Shown here piece by piece: positions 7,430-19,025 of a stretch of 64,000 bases of DNA. The position numbers were made by a program, and so were the translations under genes. Origin of the DNA: Roseovarius aestuarii. Its GTDB lineage: Bacteria > Pseudomonadota > Alphaproteobacteria > Rhodobacterales > Rhodobacteraceae. Every line of letters starts with the position of its first letter. Positions within the stretch are counted from its first letter, which is position 1. The notes under the pieces were generated by a model. It made no database searches. It was given only the letters and a program-made list of their open reading frames with translations, and was not told where the DNA came from. The stretch spans positions 98,875-162,874 of the forward strand of contig NZ_JAIMIB010000010.1 of assembly GCF_019966515.1 (NCBI RefSeq), read 5' to 3'.

Positions 7430-9091
<1,662 letters not shown>

Positions 9092-9134
9092 TTAATGTTT
9101 CGCAGGGTGCGCTAACGCGCACCGGTTCGACAGA

Positions 9135-9422
9135 TCAGGCGATGATGCCCAGAATGTCGCTTTCCTTCATGATCAGCAGTTCTTCGCCGTCCAGCGTGAT
9201 CTCGGTGCCGGACCATTTGCCGAACAGAACCCGATCACCGGCCGAGATCGACATCGCGATCAGTTCACCGCTGTCCTTGCGCGCGCCCTCGCCGCAAGCG
9301 ACGACTTCGCCTTCGCTCGGCTTTTCCTTGGCGCTGTCGGGGATGATCAGCCCGCCGGCTGTTTTCTCTTCGCTTTCAACGCGGCGTACAACGACGCGAT
9401 CATGTAGCGGTTTAAATGCCAT
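9135..9422 (-). CDS. groES: Co-chaperonin GroES
   Basis: This 95-aa protein is GroES, the heptameric lid of GroEL. Diagnostic blocks are [20 protein letters not shown], the mobile-loop region [16 protein letters not shown], and [14 protein letters not shown] at the C-terminus. It is the first gene of the operon, with a GGAG ribosome site and an upstream promoter/CIRCE pair. Confidence 0.98.
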   Translation of the reverse strand: MAFKPLHDRVVVRRVESEEKTAGGLIIPDSAKEKPSEGEVVACGEGARKDSGELIAMSISAGDRVLFGKWSGTEITLDGEELLIMKESDILGIIA

Positions 9423-9487
9423 CTCTGAGGCTCCTTAGCTCAAAGTTACTCCCTATGGCCCCTCCCCAAAAAGTCATGGTGGGGCCG

Positions 9488-9514
9488 TTAGCACTCACTC
9501 AAATCGAGTGCTAA
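9488..9514 (-). promoter_or_regulatory. CIRCE operator (HrcA binding site)
   Basis: The sequence TTAGCACTC (9488-9496), a 9-bp spacer and GAGTGCTAA (9506-9514) match the CIRCE consensus perfectly. HrcA binds CIRCE to repress groESL until heat shock. It lies a few bases downstream of the -10 box of the minus-strand promoter at 9522-9550, where a bound repressor would block initiation. Confidence 0.97.
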
Positions 9515-9521
9515 CGGCGCA

Positions 9522-9550
9522 TAGCTAAGGATCAGGAAAACCGGAGTCAA
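9522..9550 (-). promoter_or_regulatory. groESL promoter
   Basis: On the minus strand TTGACT (complement of 9545-9550) and TAGCTA (9522-9527) are separated by exactly 17 bp. The placement immediately upstream of CIRCE supports this as the housekeeping-sigma promoter of groESL. Confidence 0.75.
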
Positions 9551-9640
9551 CAAGTTCATTCAATTTTTTTAAGCGTTTTCATACCGCGTGGCGCGGTGTT
9601 TCCGGCTTGCGGTTGGATCACAGGCGGATAGAATCGCGCA

Positions 9641-10627
9641 ATGATACGAATTTTTGCATTTTTCTTGTTCGTCTCACTGCCGGTTGCCGGGTTTGCCCGC
9701 TGTGACGGAACCGACCTGATCGAGGCACTGCCTGACGCCGATCGCGCCGCCCTGATGGACCGCGCCGAAGCTACCGCCTATCCGCAGGGGCTGCTCTGGC
9801 AAGCCACGCGCGATGACACGGCAATCACGATTTTCGGCACCTATCATTTCGAACATGATCACACCGCGCAACATCTGACGAACCTCAAACCACTGATCGA
9901 TCACGCCGACATGGTCTATCTTGAAGTGTCCAACGACGATCAGAAGCAGTTGCAACGCGATCTGGCGAATGATCCGTCACTGATGTTCATCACCAAGGGC
10001 GACACCCTGCCCGACCTTCTGGGTGAAGAAGACTGGCAGCGCCTCGCCGAAGAGCTGCACGCCCGCGCGATCCCGGGTTTCATGGCAGCCAAGTTCAAGC
10101 CTTTCTGGGCGGCAATGATGCTGGGGGTCGGCCCCTGCGAATCGAAAAGCGCGATGAAAAGCGACAATGGCATCGACAAGCAAATCGGTGAGTATGCCGC
10201 CAGCGTCGGCAAGCCCAGCCGCTCGCTGGAAGATTACCGCAAGCTTCTGACGTTGTTCGACAGCTTCCCGCAGGAGGAGCAGCTGGACATGATCCGGCTG
10301 ATGTTTGCCTGGCCGGGCAATGCGGACGACATGTCCTACACGCTGCGACAACGCTATCTGGCGCAGGAAATCGCCCTGATCTGGGAGTTTTCACGGCAGA
10401 TTTCGCTGGAATTCGGCGGCCCCGATGCCACCGCAGATTTCGCGCTGTTCGAAGATCAGCTCCTGATCCGGCGCAATCACGGCTGGATTGATGTGCTGAT
10501 GCAAGACGCCCTTGGCCAGCGGGTTTTTCTGGCCGTGGGTGCCGCGCATCTGCCCGGCGAACACGGTGTATTGCAACTGCTCGAAGATCAGGGATTCAAA
10601 ATCGCCCGCCTGCCCTTCAACGGCTAA
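9641..10627 (+). CDS. TraB/GumN-family protein
   Basis: This 328-aa exported protein has an N-terminal signal peptide (RIFAFFLFVSLPVAGFA, cleavage near residue 19). It carries the TraB/GumN pattern: FGTYHFEHD near residue 65, an acidic YLEVSND block, and the C-terminal VFLAVGAAHLPGEHGVLQLL. This family resembles the Tiki/erythromycin-esterase metalloprotease fold, and its bacterial function is unsettled. The conserved histidines near residue 69 and in AAHLPG are present. It stands alone, divergent from groESL. Confidence 0.85.
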   Translation: MIRIFAFFLFVSLPVAGFARCDGTDLIEALPDADRAALMDRAEATAYPQGLLWQATRDDTAITIFGTYHFEHDHTAQHLTNLKPLIDHADMVYLEVSNDDQKQLQRDLANDPSLMFITKGDTLPDLLGEEDWQRLAEELHARAIPGFMAAKFKPFWAAMMLGVGPCESKSAMKSDNGIDKQIGEYAASVGKPSRSLEDYRKLLTLFDSFPQEEQLDMIRLMFAWPGNADDMSYTLRQRYLAQEIALIWEFSRQISLEFGGPDATADFALFEDQLLIRRNHGWIDVLMQDALGQRVFLAVGAAHLPGEHGVLQLLEDQGFKIARLPFNG

Positions 10628-10777
10628 GGTCATGCACACCCGGAAAGGGTTGCGGCCCGAGGAGAAGGCGCACCGCGCCGACGACGAGATATCCGGCGTG
10701 CGCGCCAGCGCACTCCGTTAAGCAACAGCCCGGTCTTGGCACTTGACCCCCGGTCAGGCGCGGGGCATCACCGGCCC

Positions 10778-11116
10778 ATGCTGATTTACAAGATTTTCCG
10801 CACCGATGAATGGGCCGCGCTCAGAGCGCAAAAAGAAACCGCCGGGGCCCCGGTCGATCTGGCCGATGGCTATATTCATTTCTCGACCCTTGAACAGGCG
10901 CCGGAAACCGCAGCAAAGCACTTTGCCGGCGAAGACGGCCTGATGCTTCTGGCAATTGAAACCGAGCCACTCGGTGACGCGCTCAAATGGGAGCCGTCCC
11001 GGGGTGGCGCTCTTTTCCCGCATCTCTATCGCAATCTGCTGCTCTCGGATGTGCACTGGGCGCAGCCGCTGCCACTGGTGGATGGGCGGCATGTCTTCCC
11101 ACCCGGTCTCACATGA
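10778..11116 (+). CDS. DUF952 family protein
   Basis: This 112-aa protein has the DUF952 signature: [12 protein letters not shown] at the start, then [19 protein letters not shown], and a C-terminal [13 protein letters not shown]. The fold resembles ADP-ribosyltransferases, but the function is unknown. I choose ATG 10778; the longer frame to 10736 adds unmatched residues. Its stop overlaps the pyrD start as ATGA (11113), so it is the first gene of a probable operon with pyrD, the arsC-like gene and a transporter. Confidence 0.85.
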   Translation: MLIYKIFRTDEWAALRAQKETAGAPVDLADGYIHFSTLEQAPETAAKHFAGEDGLMLLAIETEPLGDALKWEPSRGGALFPHLYRNLLLSDVHWAQPLPLVDGRHVFPPGLT

Positions 11117-12171
11117 CGCTGATCGAACGTCTCGGCCTTGCTGCCCTGCACCGTTTCGATCCGGAAACCGCCCACGGGCTGGCGATCCGGGCGCTGCGGG
11201 CGGGGCTTACGCCCAGGCCCGGCCCGGTCACCTCGTCGCGGCTCAGGACCGAACTGGCCGGGCTTAACCTTCCCAACCCGGTGGGCCTGGCCGCCGGGTT
11301 CGACAAGAACGCCACAGCACTTGCCCCACTCAGCCGCGCCGGGTTCGGCTTTGTCGAAGTGGGGGCCATCACCCCGCGCCCGCAGCCCGGCAACCCGCGA
11401 CCACGGCTTTTCCGCCTGAGCGACGACGATGCCGTGATCAACCGGTTCGGCTTCAACAATGAGGGGATGGAAGCCGCCGCAAAACGCCTTGCCGAGCGAC
11501 CGAAAAACGCCGTCATCGGCCTCAACCTCGGGGCCAACAAGGACAGCGCCGACCGGGCCGAGGATTTCGCCCGTGTCCTGGCCCATTGCGGGCGGCATCT
11601 GGATTTCGCCACGGTCAATGTCTCGAGCCCAAACACCGAAAAGCTGCGCGAGTTGCAGGGAGCCGCGGCGCTGACCGTATTGCTGAAAGGTGTGATCGAG
11701 GCCCGCGACTGGCTGCCGAAACCGATACCGGTCTTCCTCAAGATCGCACCTGATCTGACCGTGACCGAGCTTGAAGACATTGCCGAGGTCGCCCGCTCAA
11801 CCGGCCTTGATGCGATCATCGCCACCAACACCACACTATCACGCGAAGGGCTGACCAGCCCCCAGAAAGACGAGGCAGGAGGTCTTTCGGGCGCACCGCT
11901 TTTCGAAAAATCCACCCGCGTTCTGGCGCAGTTCTCACAACTGACCGCAGGCGCTATCCCCCTGATCGGCGTTGGCGGCATCGGATCAGCCGAGGATGCC
12001 TATGCCAAGATTTGCGCCGGGGCCAGCGCGGTGCAGTTTTATTCCGCACTGGTCTATCAGGGGCTGTCGCTGGCCGGCGACATCGCCCGGGGCCTTGACC
12101 GGCTGCTTGACGCCGACGGATTTACCAATATCTCACAGGCGACAGGCACCAAACGACAGGACTGGCTATGA
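11113..12171 (+). CDS. pyrD: Dihydroorotate dehydrogenase (quinone), class 2
   Basis: This 352-aa class 2 DHODH oxidises dihydroorotate to orotate with quinone as acceptor, at the inner face of the cytoplasmic membrane, in pyrimidine synthesis. It has an N-terminal amphipathic extension ([20 protein letters not shown]), the FMN-site block [10 protein letters not shown], the active-site serine in [16 protein letters not shown], and the phosphate-binding [12 protein letters not shown]. The start at 11113 overlaps the DUF952 stop, and its own stop overlaps the next gene. Confidence 0.96.
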   Translation: MTLIERLGLAALHRFDPETAHGLAIRALRAGLTPRPGPVTSSRLRTELAGLNLPNPVGLAAGFDKNATALAPLSRAGFGFVEVGAITPRPQPGNPRPRLFRLSDDDAVINRFGFNNEGMEAAAKRLAERPKNAVIGLNLGANKDSADRAEDFARVLAHCGRHLDFATVNVSSPNTEKLRELQGAAALTVLLKGVIEARDWLPKPIPVFLKIAPDLTVTELEDIAEVARSTGLDAIIATNTTLSREGLTSPQKDEAGGLSGAPLFEKSTRVLAQFSQLTAGAIPLIGVGGIGSAEDAYAKICAGASAVQFYSALVYQGLSLAGDIARGLDRLLDADGFTNISQATGTKRQDWL

Positions 12172-12509
12172 CAACCATCTGGCACAACCCGCTCTGCTCG
12201 AAATCCCGCCAGACACTGGCCCTGCTGGAAGAGCGTGGCGAAGAAATTACGATCCGCACCTATCTGGATGATGCACCCAGCGCCGGTGATATCAGAGCGG
12301 CGCTTGAAACGCTGGGCCTCAGCGCCATTGATATCACCCGCACCGGCGAGGCATTGTTCAAGGAACTTGGCCTGTCCAAATCCGACGACAATGACACGCT
12401 GATCGCCGCGCTGGCCGCGCATCCGAAGCTGATCGAGCGTCCCATCGTTTTCAAGGGCGATCGCGCCGCGCTTGGCCGTCCGCCGGAAAACGTGTTGGAT
12501 ATTCTTTGA
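12168..12509 (+). CDS. ArsC/Spx-family arsenate-reductase-like protein
   Basis: This 113-aa thioredoxin-fold protein carries [11 protein letters not shown] with the catalytic Cys10, as in glutaredoxin-type ArsC, and the C-terminal [20 protein letters not shown] that contains the family's conserved RPIV. It could be an arsenate reductase or one of the many YfgD-like relatives. There are no other ars genes nearby, so a detoxification role is unproven. It overlaps pyrD by 4 bases. Confidence 0.82.
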   Translation: MTTIWHNPLCSKSRQTLALLEERGEEITIRTYLDDAPSAGDIRAALETLGLSAIDITRTGEALFKELGLSKSDDNDTLIAALAAHPKLIERPIVFKGDRAALGRPPENVLDIL

Positions 12510-12519
12510 TCCCGCCCGG

Positions 12520-14151
12520 ATGACACTGCTCAACGCTCTCTCGCGCGGGATCGATGCGATCATCTTCGATCTGGCCCGGCAATTGCGCTGGTCCTTCCTG
12601 CCACCGGTGATGATCTACTTCGCCTACGGTGTCTCGACACTGACGGTGATTGTCGGCACGTTTTTCGTCAAAGACTATCTTGACCTTTCCGCCGCCTATA
12701 TCGCCGGGCTGGCCTTCTGGGCCGGGCTGCCCTGGGCGCTGAAAATGCCGCTCGGGCATCTGGTCGATATCATCTGGAAGTGGAAATGGGTGCTGGTCTG
12801 GCTTGGCGCGGCGCTGACGGCGGCCAGCATGCTGATCATGTATCTGGTCATCACCCAGACCGATATGATGCAGGCTTTGATGCCGATCAGCGCCTGGTAC
12901 ATCACCGCATATATTCTGGCGCCCTGTGGCCTTGTCATTCAGGACGCGGTGGCAGATGCCATGTCGGTCGAAGCAGTCCCGAAGGTTGACGAGACCGGCA
13001 AACCGATCCCCGACGATACCTCAAAGGCGCTGCACACCACGATGCAGACGCTGGGGCGCTTCGCGCTGATTGGCGGCACGGTGGTAGTGGCGCTTCTAAA
13101 CATCTGGATGTTCTCGGATGTCGAGACAATGACCAGCGCCGACAAGGAAGCCACCTATGCGCGCATCTACCTGATGGGTCTGATGGTGCCGGTCCTGTCG
13201 GTGTCGGGCGTGGTGCTGGCGGGGATGCAGAAACACCGGCATCGCCGTGCCTTGCGGGCGCAGGGCGTTCCCGACGATCAGATCGCCGCGCTGGATCGCC
13301 CCGACGAGCAAACCACACCCAACCCGTGGTATTTCATCGGCGGCGCGGCTTTCGTGGCGCTGAGCCTGGGCGTGGGCCTGTCTGAGATCGACTATGGTCA
13401 GGAGATTATCTTTGTCGGCTCGATGACCATCGTCGTGCTGCTGATGCGCCAGTTGATCACCGTGCTCAGCCCGGCGCAGGCGCGGGCCCTGGTAGGCACC
13501 GCACTGATCCTGTTTTTCTTCCGTGCCGTCCCCCTGCCCGGCCCCGCCCAGAAATGGTTCGAGATCGACGTGCTGGCCTTTGACCAGCGCTTTTTGTCGG
13601 TGCTGTCACTGATTGTTTCGGTGCTGACGCTGGTCGGTATGGTGGTGTTGCGCCCGATGATGGCGAACCGGTCGATCACCTGGCTGGTGGTGATGCTGAC
13701 ACTGGTGGGCGCGCTGCTAACGCTGCCCAATCTTGCGCTTTACTACGGGCTGCATCACTGGACCGCGGCCATGACCGGCGGCATCGTCGATGCCCGCTTC
13801 ATCGCGATGCTTGATACGGCAGTCGAATCCCCGCTCGGGCAGGTCGCTGTCATTCCGATGCTGGCCTGGATCGCGCGCTATGCGCCGGGGCATCTGAAGG
13901 CCACGTTCTTTGCGGTCATGGCATCGTTTACCAATCTTGCCCTGTCGGCCAGCGCGCTTTTGACCAAGTATCTCAACGAGATATTCGAGGTCACGCGCGA
14001 GGTGCGCGATGCCGCCACCGACACCATCCAGACCGCCGCCAACTACAGCGAGCTGGGCTGGCTGTTGCTGAGCGTGACGGCCCTGACGCTGGCGCTGCCA
14101 TTGCTGACAATATTTGTCATCAACCGCTCGCCCCTGCGCAGCAAGGATTGA
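12520..14151 (+). CDS. MFS-type transporter, folate-biopterin (BT1)-like
   Basis: This 543-aa membrane protein has about 12 hydrophobic segments. The block VKDYLDLSAAYIAGLAFWAG followed by LPWALKMPLGHLVDI resembles the BT1/folate-biopterin transporter branch. A hydrophilic loop of about 50 aa (QKHRHRRALRAQGVPDDQ) splits the two halves. The substrate is unknown. The start is ATG 12520, 10 bp after the arsC-like stop; the frame is open further upstream, but that part is inside arsC. It is probably cotranscribed with pyrD. Confidence 0.65.
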   Translation: MTLLNALSRGIDAIIFDLARQLRWSFLPPVMIYFAYGVSTLTVIVGTFFVKDYLDLSAAYIAGLAFWAGLPWALKMPLGHLVDIIWKWKWVLVWLGAALTAASMLIMYLVITQTDMMQALMPISAWYITAYILAPCGLVIQDAVADAMSVEAVPKVDETGKPIPDDTSKALHTTMQTLGRFALIGGTVVVALLNIWMFSDVETMTSADKEATYARIYLMGLMVPVLSVSGVVLAGMQKHRHRRALRAQGVPDDQIAALDRPDEQTTPNPWYFIGGAAFVALSLGVGLSEIDYGQEIIFVGSMTIVVLLMRQLITVLSPAQARALVGTALILFFFRAVPLPGPAQKWFEIDVLAFDQRFLSVLSLIVSVLTLVGMVVLRPMMANRSITWLVVMLTLVGALLTLPNLALYYGLHHWTAAMTGGIVDARFIAMLDTAVESPLGQVAVIPMLAWIARYAPGHLKATFFAVMASFTNLALSASALLTKYLNEIFEVTREVRDAATDTIQTAANYSELGWLLLSVTALTLALPLLTIFVINRSPLRSKD

Positions 14152-14182
14152 CGCCCGACGTGCCATCCAACACTGATGGGCA

Positions 14183-15418
14183 ATGAGTTCAGACGATCCC
14201 GCCAAAAACATCGCGCTTTACCCCTGGTATCAGTTCTGCCGCAATCTGGTCTTCTGGCAGGCGATCTGGTTTCTCTTCTTCCAGAACCGGCTGTCGGCGG
14301 CCGAGGCGATCCTGCTTTATGCGATATACGATATCGGCACCACCGCGCTTGAGGTGCCATCGGGCTACCTGTCCGACCGGATCGGGCGGCGTTTCACGCT
14401 GATCGCCTCGGCGATTGCGGGGGTGTTAGGCGTGCTTTTGCTCAGCTTCGGTGGCGGATTCGCCGCCTTTGCACTGGCGCAGGTGTTTCTGGGGGCCAGC
14501 ACAGCGTTCAACTCGGGCACAGACAGTGCGGTCTTGTTCGAATCGCTCAACGCGCAGGACCGGCAGGACGAGGTCGAGGCGCAGGAACTTAAAGCCTGGC
14601 GGTTCGGCTTTGCGGCATTGGCGCTGTCGGCGGTGCTGGGTGGCGCGATGTCCTATTATAGCGAGGTGCTGCCCTTTCTCACCAGCGCGCTGGCCTCGGG
14701 TGCGGTGCTGGTGATCTGCCTGAAATTCAGCGAACCGCCACACCGGGCGGGCACCATCCCGCAAGGGTCGGAACTGCTGCGGCTGGCCTCGTTGCGCCCA
14801 GCGCTGACGCAACCGGTTCTGGCCTGGCTTTTTCTGCTGAGCGTGCTGATGTACGGGTTCAGCCATCTGCCTTTCGTCTTTGGCCAGCCCTTCATCCTTG
14901 AAGCGCTGGCTGATGTGGGGTTGGCAGCCGAGGCGCCGGTGGTCAGTGGTGCAACCTCGGCGGTGATGATGCTGCTATCCGTCGCCACATCGCTAATCGC
15001 GCTACGCCTGCGCCACGCCATCGGTCTGCCCGCGATCCTGATGCTGGCCTTTGCCATGCAAATCGTGCTGGTGGCGGTGCTGGCGCTGACCAACAGCCTT
15101 TTCGCCATCGTGCTGTTGTTCTTTCGGATGGTGCCCAATTCGCTGTCGCAACCCTTCATCCTGGCGCGCACGCAACCGCTGCTGGCCGATGACAGCCGGG
15201 CCACCTATCTGTCGCTGCGCAGCTTCTGCGCGCGGTTGCTGTTTGCCGGCTCGCTCTATCTGGCATCGCTGTCAACCACGACTTCCGGCCAGATGGTCTA
15301 TGCCGAGCTGCAACAGGTTCTGGGTTGGTACGTGACGATCGGGGTGGTCGCGCTGGCAGCTCTGGTGGTCTGGGCGCGGCGGATCAGGATCGAGCCACCC
15401 CCGACCGTATCGGCGTAG
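14183..15418 (+). CDS. MFS transporter
   Basis: This 411-aa protein has 12 predicted TMs. It contains the MFS loop motif GYLSDRIGRRFTLI after TM2 and an acidic pair in ALEVPSGYLS. The family is a general drug/metabolite MFS; no substrate can be assigned. The start is ATG 14183, 31 bp past the previous gene, so it likely closes the same operon. The frame is intact. Confidence 0.8.
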   Translation: MSSDDPAKNIALYPWYQFCRNLVFWQAIWFLFFQNRLSAAEAILLYAIYDIGTTALEVPSGYLSDRIGRRFTLIASAIAGVLGVLLLSFGGGFAAFALAQVFLGASTAFNSGTDSAVLFESLNAQDRQDEVEAQELKAWRFGFAALALSAVLGGAMSYYSEVLPFLTSALASGAVLVICLKFSEPPHRAGTIPQGSELLRLASLRPALTQPVLAWLFLLSVLMYGFSHLPFVFGQPFILEALADVGLAAEAPVVSGATSAVMMLLSVATSLIALRLRHAIGLPAILMLAFAMQIVLVAVLALTNSLFAIVLLFFRMVPNSLSQPFILARTQPLLADDSRATYLSLRSFCARLLFAGSLYLASLSTTTSGQMVYAELQQVLGWYVTIGVVALAALVVWARRIRIEPPPTVSA

Positions 15419-15499
15419 CCATCACGCGCAAAGATAATCTGCACGTGCGCTCGCTTCTTCCTTGCCCCGCGCGCGGGGGCGGGGCAGGTTTAGGCGCAA

Positions 15500-16426
15500 A
15501 TGGAACTGGGTCCTTATCTTATTCTCGCCTCGCTGGAAGGGGCTGTCACGGCGGCGGTGCTGGCGCTGACCGCTGTGGGGTTATCGCTGGTCTTTGGCGT
15601 GATGCGGGTCGTGAATATTGCGCATGGCGAGTTTTTCATGCTGGGCGCGGTGATTGCCTGGTGGGTGGCGCATATCACTGGCGGGCATCCCGCCATCGGC
15701 TTTGCGCTGGCGCTGATCGTGGCGCCGGTTCTGGTGGGGGTGATCGCCGTGGCCGCCGACATGACGATCCTCAAGCGGCTGGACTATGATCCCGAACGCA
15801 CCATCGTCGCCACTATCGGGCTGCTTTACATCATCCAGCAACTCACTCTGATGACATACGGCCCCGAGGCCCGCCCCGTTGAGGCCCCGTTCAACACCCG
15901 CCTGGCAATCCCCTGGTTCAAAAATGGCGAGGACGGCTGGCAGATGATCTGGCCCTGGGGGCTGGGCACGACATCCTACAAACTGGCGGTGATCGGCGCG
16001 GCGGTGACGGTGCTGCTGGGCGTGTGGGCGTTGATGAAACGCACCCGGATCGGTCTGGTGATGCGCGCCACGCAAGCGGACCGCGAAATGGCGCTGGCCT
16101 TCGGCATCCCGGTCGAGCGGGTCTATGCCATGGTCTTCGGCCTCGGCGCGGCACTGGCGGCGCTGGCCGCTGTCCTCATCGTGCCCATTCAGCAAGCGCA
16201 TTACCTGATGGGTGGTGACCCGCTGCTCCTGAGCTTTATCGTGGTGATCATCGGCGGGCTGGGCAGCCTGCCCGGCACGGTGCTGGCGGCGGTGCTGATC
16301 GGCCTGAGTGACGGCATCATCTCGGTCTTCTTCTCGCCCACGCTGGCGAAGATACTGGCGACGCTGCTGGTCGGGCTTGTGCTGGTCTTCCGGCCGCAGG
16401 GCCTTTTGGGAAAACGAGGCGTATGA
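15500..16426 (+). CDS. livH: Branched-chain amino acid-type ABC permease LivH
   Basis: This 308-aa inner-membrane permease is of the LivH family of hydrophobic-amino-acid/urea ABC importers. The block FGVMRVVNIAHGEFFMLGA near residue 33 is diagnostic, as is the late IVVIIGGLGSLPGTVLAAVLIG. It has eight or so hydrophobic segments. It opens a tight livH-livM-livG-livF operon in which each gene overlaps the next by 1-4 bases. No periplasmic binding protein gene is adjacent, so the solute is unknown. Confidence 0.9.
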   Translation: MELGPYLILASLEGAVTAAVLALTAVGLSLVFGVMRVVNIAHGEFFMLGAVIAWWVAHITGGHPAIGFALALIVAPVLVGVIAVAADMTILKRLDYDPERTIVATIGLLYIIQQLTLMTYGPEARPVEAPFNTRLAIPWFKNGEDGWQMIWPWGLGTTSYKLAVIGAAVTVLLGVWALMKRTRIGLVMRATQADREMALAFGIPVERVYAMVFGLGAALAALAAVLIVPIQQAHYLMGGDPLLLSFIVVIIGGLGSLPGTVLAAVLIGLSDGIISVFFSPTLAKILATLLVGLVLVFRPQGLLGKRGV

Positions 16427-17367
16427 GCGCGAGGGCCAAGATCATTGCCCTGCATGGCGGGCTCTTAGTGCTGCTCTTCGTGCTGCAATTCATCCTGCCC
16501 GCCTATCACCACGGCAATCTGGCGCGGATCATGGTGCTGGCGAGCTACGCCGTCGGCTACAACATCCTCTTTGGCTATACCGGCCTTCTGAGCCTTGGCC
16601 ATGCGCTGTTCTTTGCCGCGGGCATGTACGGGATGGGGCTGGGCATCCAGCATCTTGGCCTCACGGTGGCACCCGCGATGCTGGCGGGGGTGATCGCCGG
16701 GGCCGTGGTGTCAGGGGCGCTGGCGCTGCTGGCGTTGCGCACGGCGGGGGTCGCGTTCATGATCGTGACCCTGATGTTCGCGCAGGCCGGGTATCTGACG
16801 GTGCTCTATTTCGGCGAATATACCCGCGGCGACGAGGGGTTCGTGATCCAGCAGGCCCAAAGAATGCTGTGGGGGATCGACCTGTCCGATCCGACCAACC
16901 GGTATTTCGCGGCGCTGATGCTTTTCGCGCTGTGTCTGATCGTGTCGCTCTGGCTGGTGCGCCATCCGTTCGGCAAGACGCTGATCGCGATCCGCGAAAA
17001 TGAAGAGCGTGTGCGGATGCTGGGATACAACATCTATACCCACAAACTGATCGCGATGGTGGTCTCGGGGACAATCTCGGCCACGGCGGGCGCGGCCTAC
17101 GGGCTTTTGTTCGGATATGCGGGGGCCAGTTTCGCCAGCGTTCAATATTCGATCTTCCCGCTGCTCTGGGTGCTTCTGGGGGGTGCGGGCACGGTGCTGG
17201 GCCCCTTCATCGGCACGCTTTTCATGTTCTACCTGATCGACCTCAGCTCGGGGATTACCACCGCCTATATGCTGATCGCCGGTGTGGTTCTGGTACTTCT
17301 GACCCTCTTTGCACCGCAAGGTCTGGCCGGAGAGCTGCGCAACCGGATCTGGAGGTGGTTGCCATGA
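16423..17367 (+). CDS. livM: Branched-chain amino acid-type ABC permease LivM
   Basis: This 314-aa partner permease has the LivM hallmark YNILFGYTGLLSLGHALFFA near residue 46 and the C-terminal VLLGGAGTVLGPFIGTLF. It overlaps livH by 4 bases (ATGA) and livG by 4 bases. Length and hydrophobic profile are normal. Confidence 0.9.
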   Translation: MSARAKIIALHGGLLVLLFVLQFILPAYHHGNLARIMVLASYAVGYNILFGYTGLLSLGHALFFAAGMYGMGLGIQHLGLTVAPAMLAGVIAGAVVSGALALLALRTAGVAFMIVTLMFAQAGYLTVLYFGEYTRGDEGFVIQQAQRMLWGIDLSDPTNRYFAALMLFALCLIVSLWLVRHPFGKTLIAIRENEERVRMLGYNIYTHKLIAMVVSGTISATAGAAYGLLFGYAGASFASVQYSIFPLLWVLLGGAGTVLGPFIGTLFMFYLIDLSSGITTAYMLIAGVVLVLLTLFAPQGLAGELRNRIWRWLP

Positions 17368-18071
17368 CCATCCTGTCCACGCAGGAACTGTCCAGGCATT
17401 TCGACGGGTTGCAGGCTGTGCGAAATGTCTCGCTGGGTATTCCCGCCGGGCAGGTGCGCGCCCTGATCGGCCCCAATGGCGCGGGCAAGACCACGCTGGT
17501 GGGAATGATCAGCGGGCGCATTCCGCCCTCGTCGGGGCGGGTCCATTTCGATGGCGCGGATATCACCGCGCTGCCCGCCCATGTGCGCATCCGGCGCGGC
17601 ATGGCCTACACGTTCCAGATCACCTCGGTCTTCGAACGCCTGCCTGCGCAGGAAAACGTCACACTTGCCGCGCGGCGCCACCTGAAAGCCCCCGAGGTTG
17701 ACAGCGCCACCCTCGAGGCGCTGGAGCGGGTGGGCCTGCTGGAGTTGCGGGATCAGGAGGCCGGTGATCTGGCCTATGGGCATCAACGGCTGCTTGAGAT
17801 CGCCATGGGGTTGGTGCAGCGGCCCCGCCTTCTGATCCTTGATGAGCCGACGCAGGGGTTGACCGACAGCGAGATCGCCGGGTTCAAGAAGCTGGTGCGT
17901 GAGCTTGCGGGCAAAACGACGATCCTGCTGATCGAGCACAATATGAATGTGGTGATGGAAGTGGCCGATCAGGTCACGGTACTGAATTTCGGCGAAGTGC
18001 TCGCCGAAGGCACGCCGGATGACATTCGCGCCGACCGCGCGGTGCAGGCCGCCTATCTGGGGACGGGCTGA
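17364..18071 (+). CDS. livG: ABC transporter ATPase LivG
   Basis: This 235-aa ATPase has Walker A GPNGAGKTT, a LivG-style signature (LAYGHQRLLEIAM), Walker B LLILDEPTQGL and the switch histidine in LIEHNMNVVM. I place the start at ATG 17364 (overlap ATGA with livM, GGAGG 8 bases upstream) rather than the GTG at 17355, which lies in that ribosome site. It works with LivF to power LivHM. Confidence 0.92.
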   Translation: MTILSTQELSRHFDGLQAVRNVSLGIPAGQVRALIGPNGAGKTTLVGMISGRIPPSSGRVHFDGADITALPAHVRIRRGMAYTFQITSVFERLPAQENVTLAARRHLKAPEVDSATLEALERVGLLELRDQEAGDLAYGHQRLLEIAMGLVQRPRLLILDEPTQGLTDSEIAGFKKLVRELAGKTTILLIEHNMNVVMEVADQVTVLNFGEVLAEGTPDDIRADRAVQAAYLGTG

Positions 18072-18766
18072 TGCTGGTGCTGGACAAGATCAGCTCGGGC
18101 TATGGCCGCGCCCAGATATTGCGCGATCTCAGCCTGACGGTCCGGTCAGGCGAAATCCTCTGCCTGCTGGGGCGCAATGGCGCGGGCAAGACCACGACCA
18201 TGCAAACGATCATGGGGCTGTTGCCGCTGATGTCGGGGCGCATCGCGCTGGACGGTAAGGATATCGGGTCGCTATCCGCGCATCGCGTGCCGCAAGCCGG
18301 TATCGGCTATGTGCCGCAGGGGCGCAGGTTGTTCACGGGGTTGAGCGTGGCGCAGAACCTCGAGATTGGGTTGCTTGCACGGCACAGTGGGCCCGACACG
18401 CTCGAGGAGGTGCTGACGCTTTTCCCCCGATTGCGGGAACGCTACCGTCAGCGGGCCGAAACGCTGTCAGGGGGCGAACAGCAGATGTTGGCCACCGCCC
18501 GCGCCCTATGCCTGCGACCCAAGGCGTTGCTGCTGGACGAGCCGACCGAAGGGTTACAGCCCTCGATGATCGAGGCCATCCGGCAGGTCATCGTGCAGAT
18601 GCGGGCGGCGGGCGTGGCGATCCTGCTGGTAGAGCAGCGCGTTGATGCCGTTCTATCGGTCGCAGATCGCGTAGCGTTTATCGAAAACGGTCAGGGCGGC
18701 GAAGTGATCGAAGCCGAGACCTTGCGGCAAGATCACTCAATCGTCGAGCGGTATATCGGTGTCTGA
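18071..18766 (+). CDS. livF: ABC transporter ATPase LivF
   Basis: This 231-aa second ATPase has Walker A GRNGAGKTT, signature LSGGEQQM, Walker B ALLLDEPTEGL and the LivF-typical GYVPQGRRLFTGLSVAQNL. Its ATG shares one base with the livG stop (TGATG). It ends the Liv operon; no clear terminator follows. The 259 bp to the tRNA gene hold nothing I recognise. Confidence 0.92.
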   Translation: MLVLDKISSGYGRAQILRDLSLTVRSGEILCLLGRNGAGKTTTMQTIMGLLPLMSGRIALDGKDIGSLSAHRVPQAGIGYVPQGRRLFTGLSVAQNLEIGLLARHSGPDTLEEVLTLFPRLRERYRQRAETLSGGEQQMLATARALCLRPKALLLDEPTEGLQPSMIEAIRQVIVQMRAAGVAILLVEQRVDAVLSVADRVAFIENGQGGEVIEAETLRQDHSIVERYIGV

Positions 18767-19025
18767 TATAGGCAGCACGACTCGCTTTGGCGCTGGCCCG
18801 TGACACCAGACCGCCGACAAAAAATCTATGGCGTGTCGACGCGACCGGTAGAGCATAGCTAGTAAAGATGGATCGGCATGCTGACGCCCCTTTGGCATCC
18901 GCGAAATCTGGAAAATCTGAAGCTTTTGACGCTTTCGCAGATCAAGTGCACGCCACCGCGCGCCGAACTTTTTTACCCGTTGACTCGCCCAGTTCTTGGC
19001 GATACATCGCAGCTTCACGACACCT

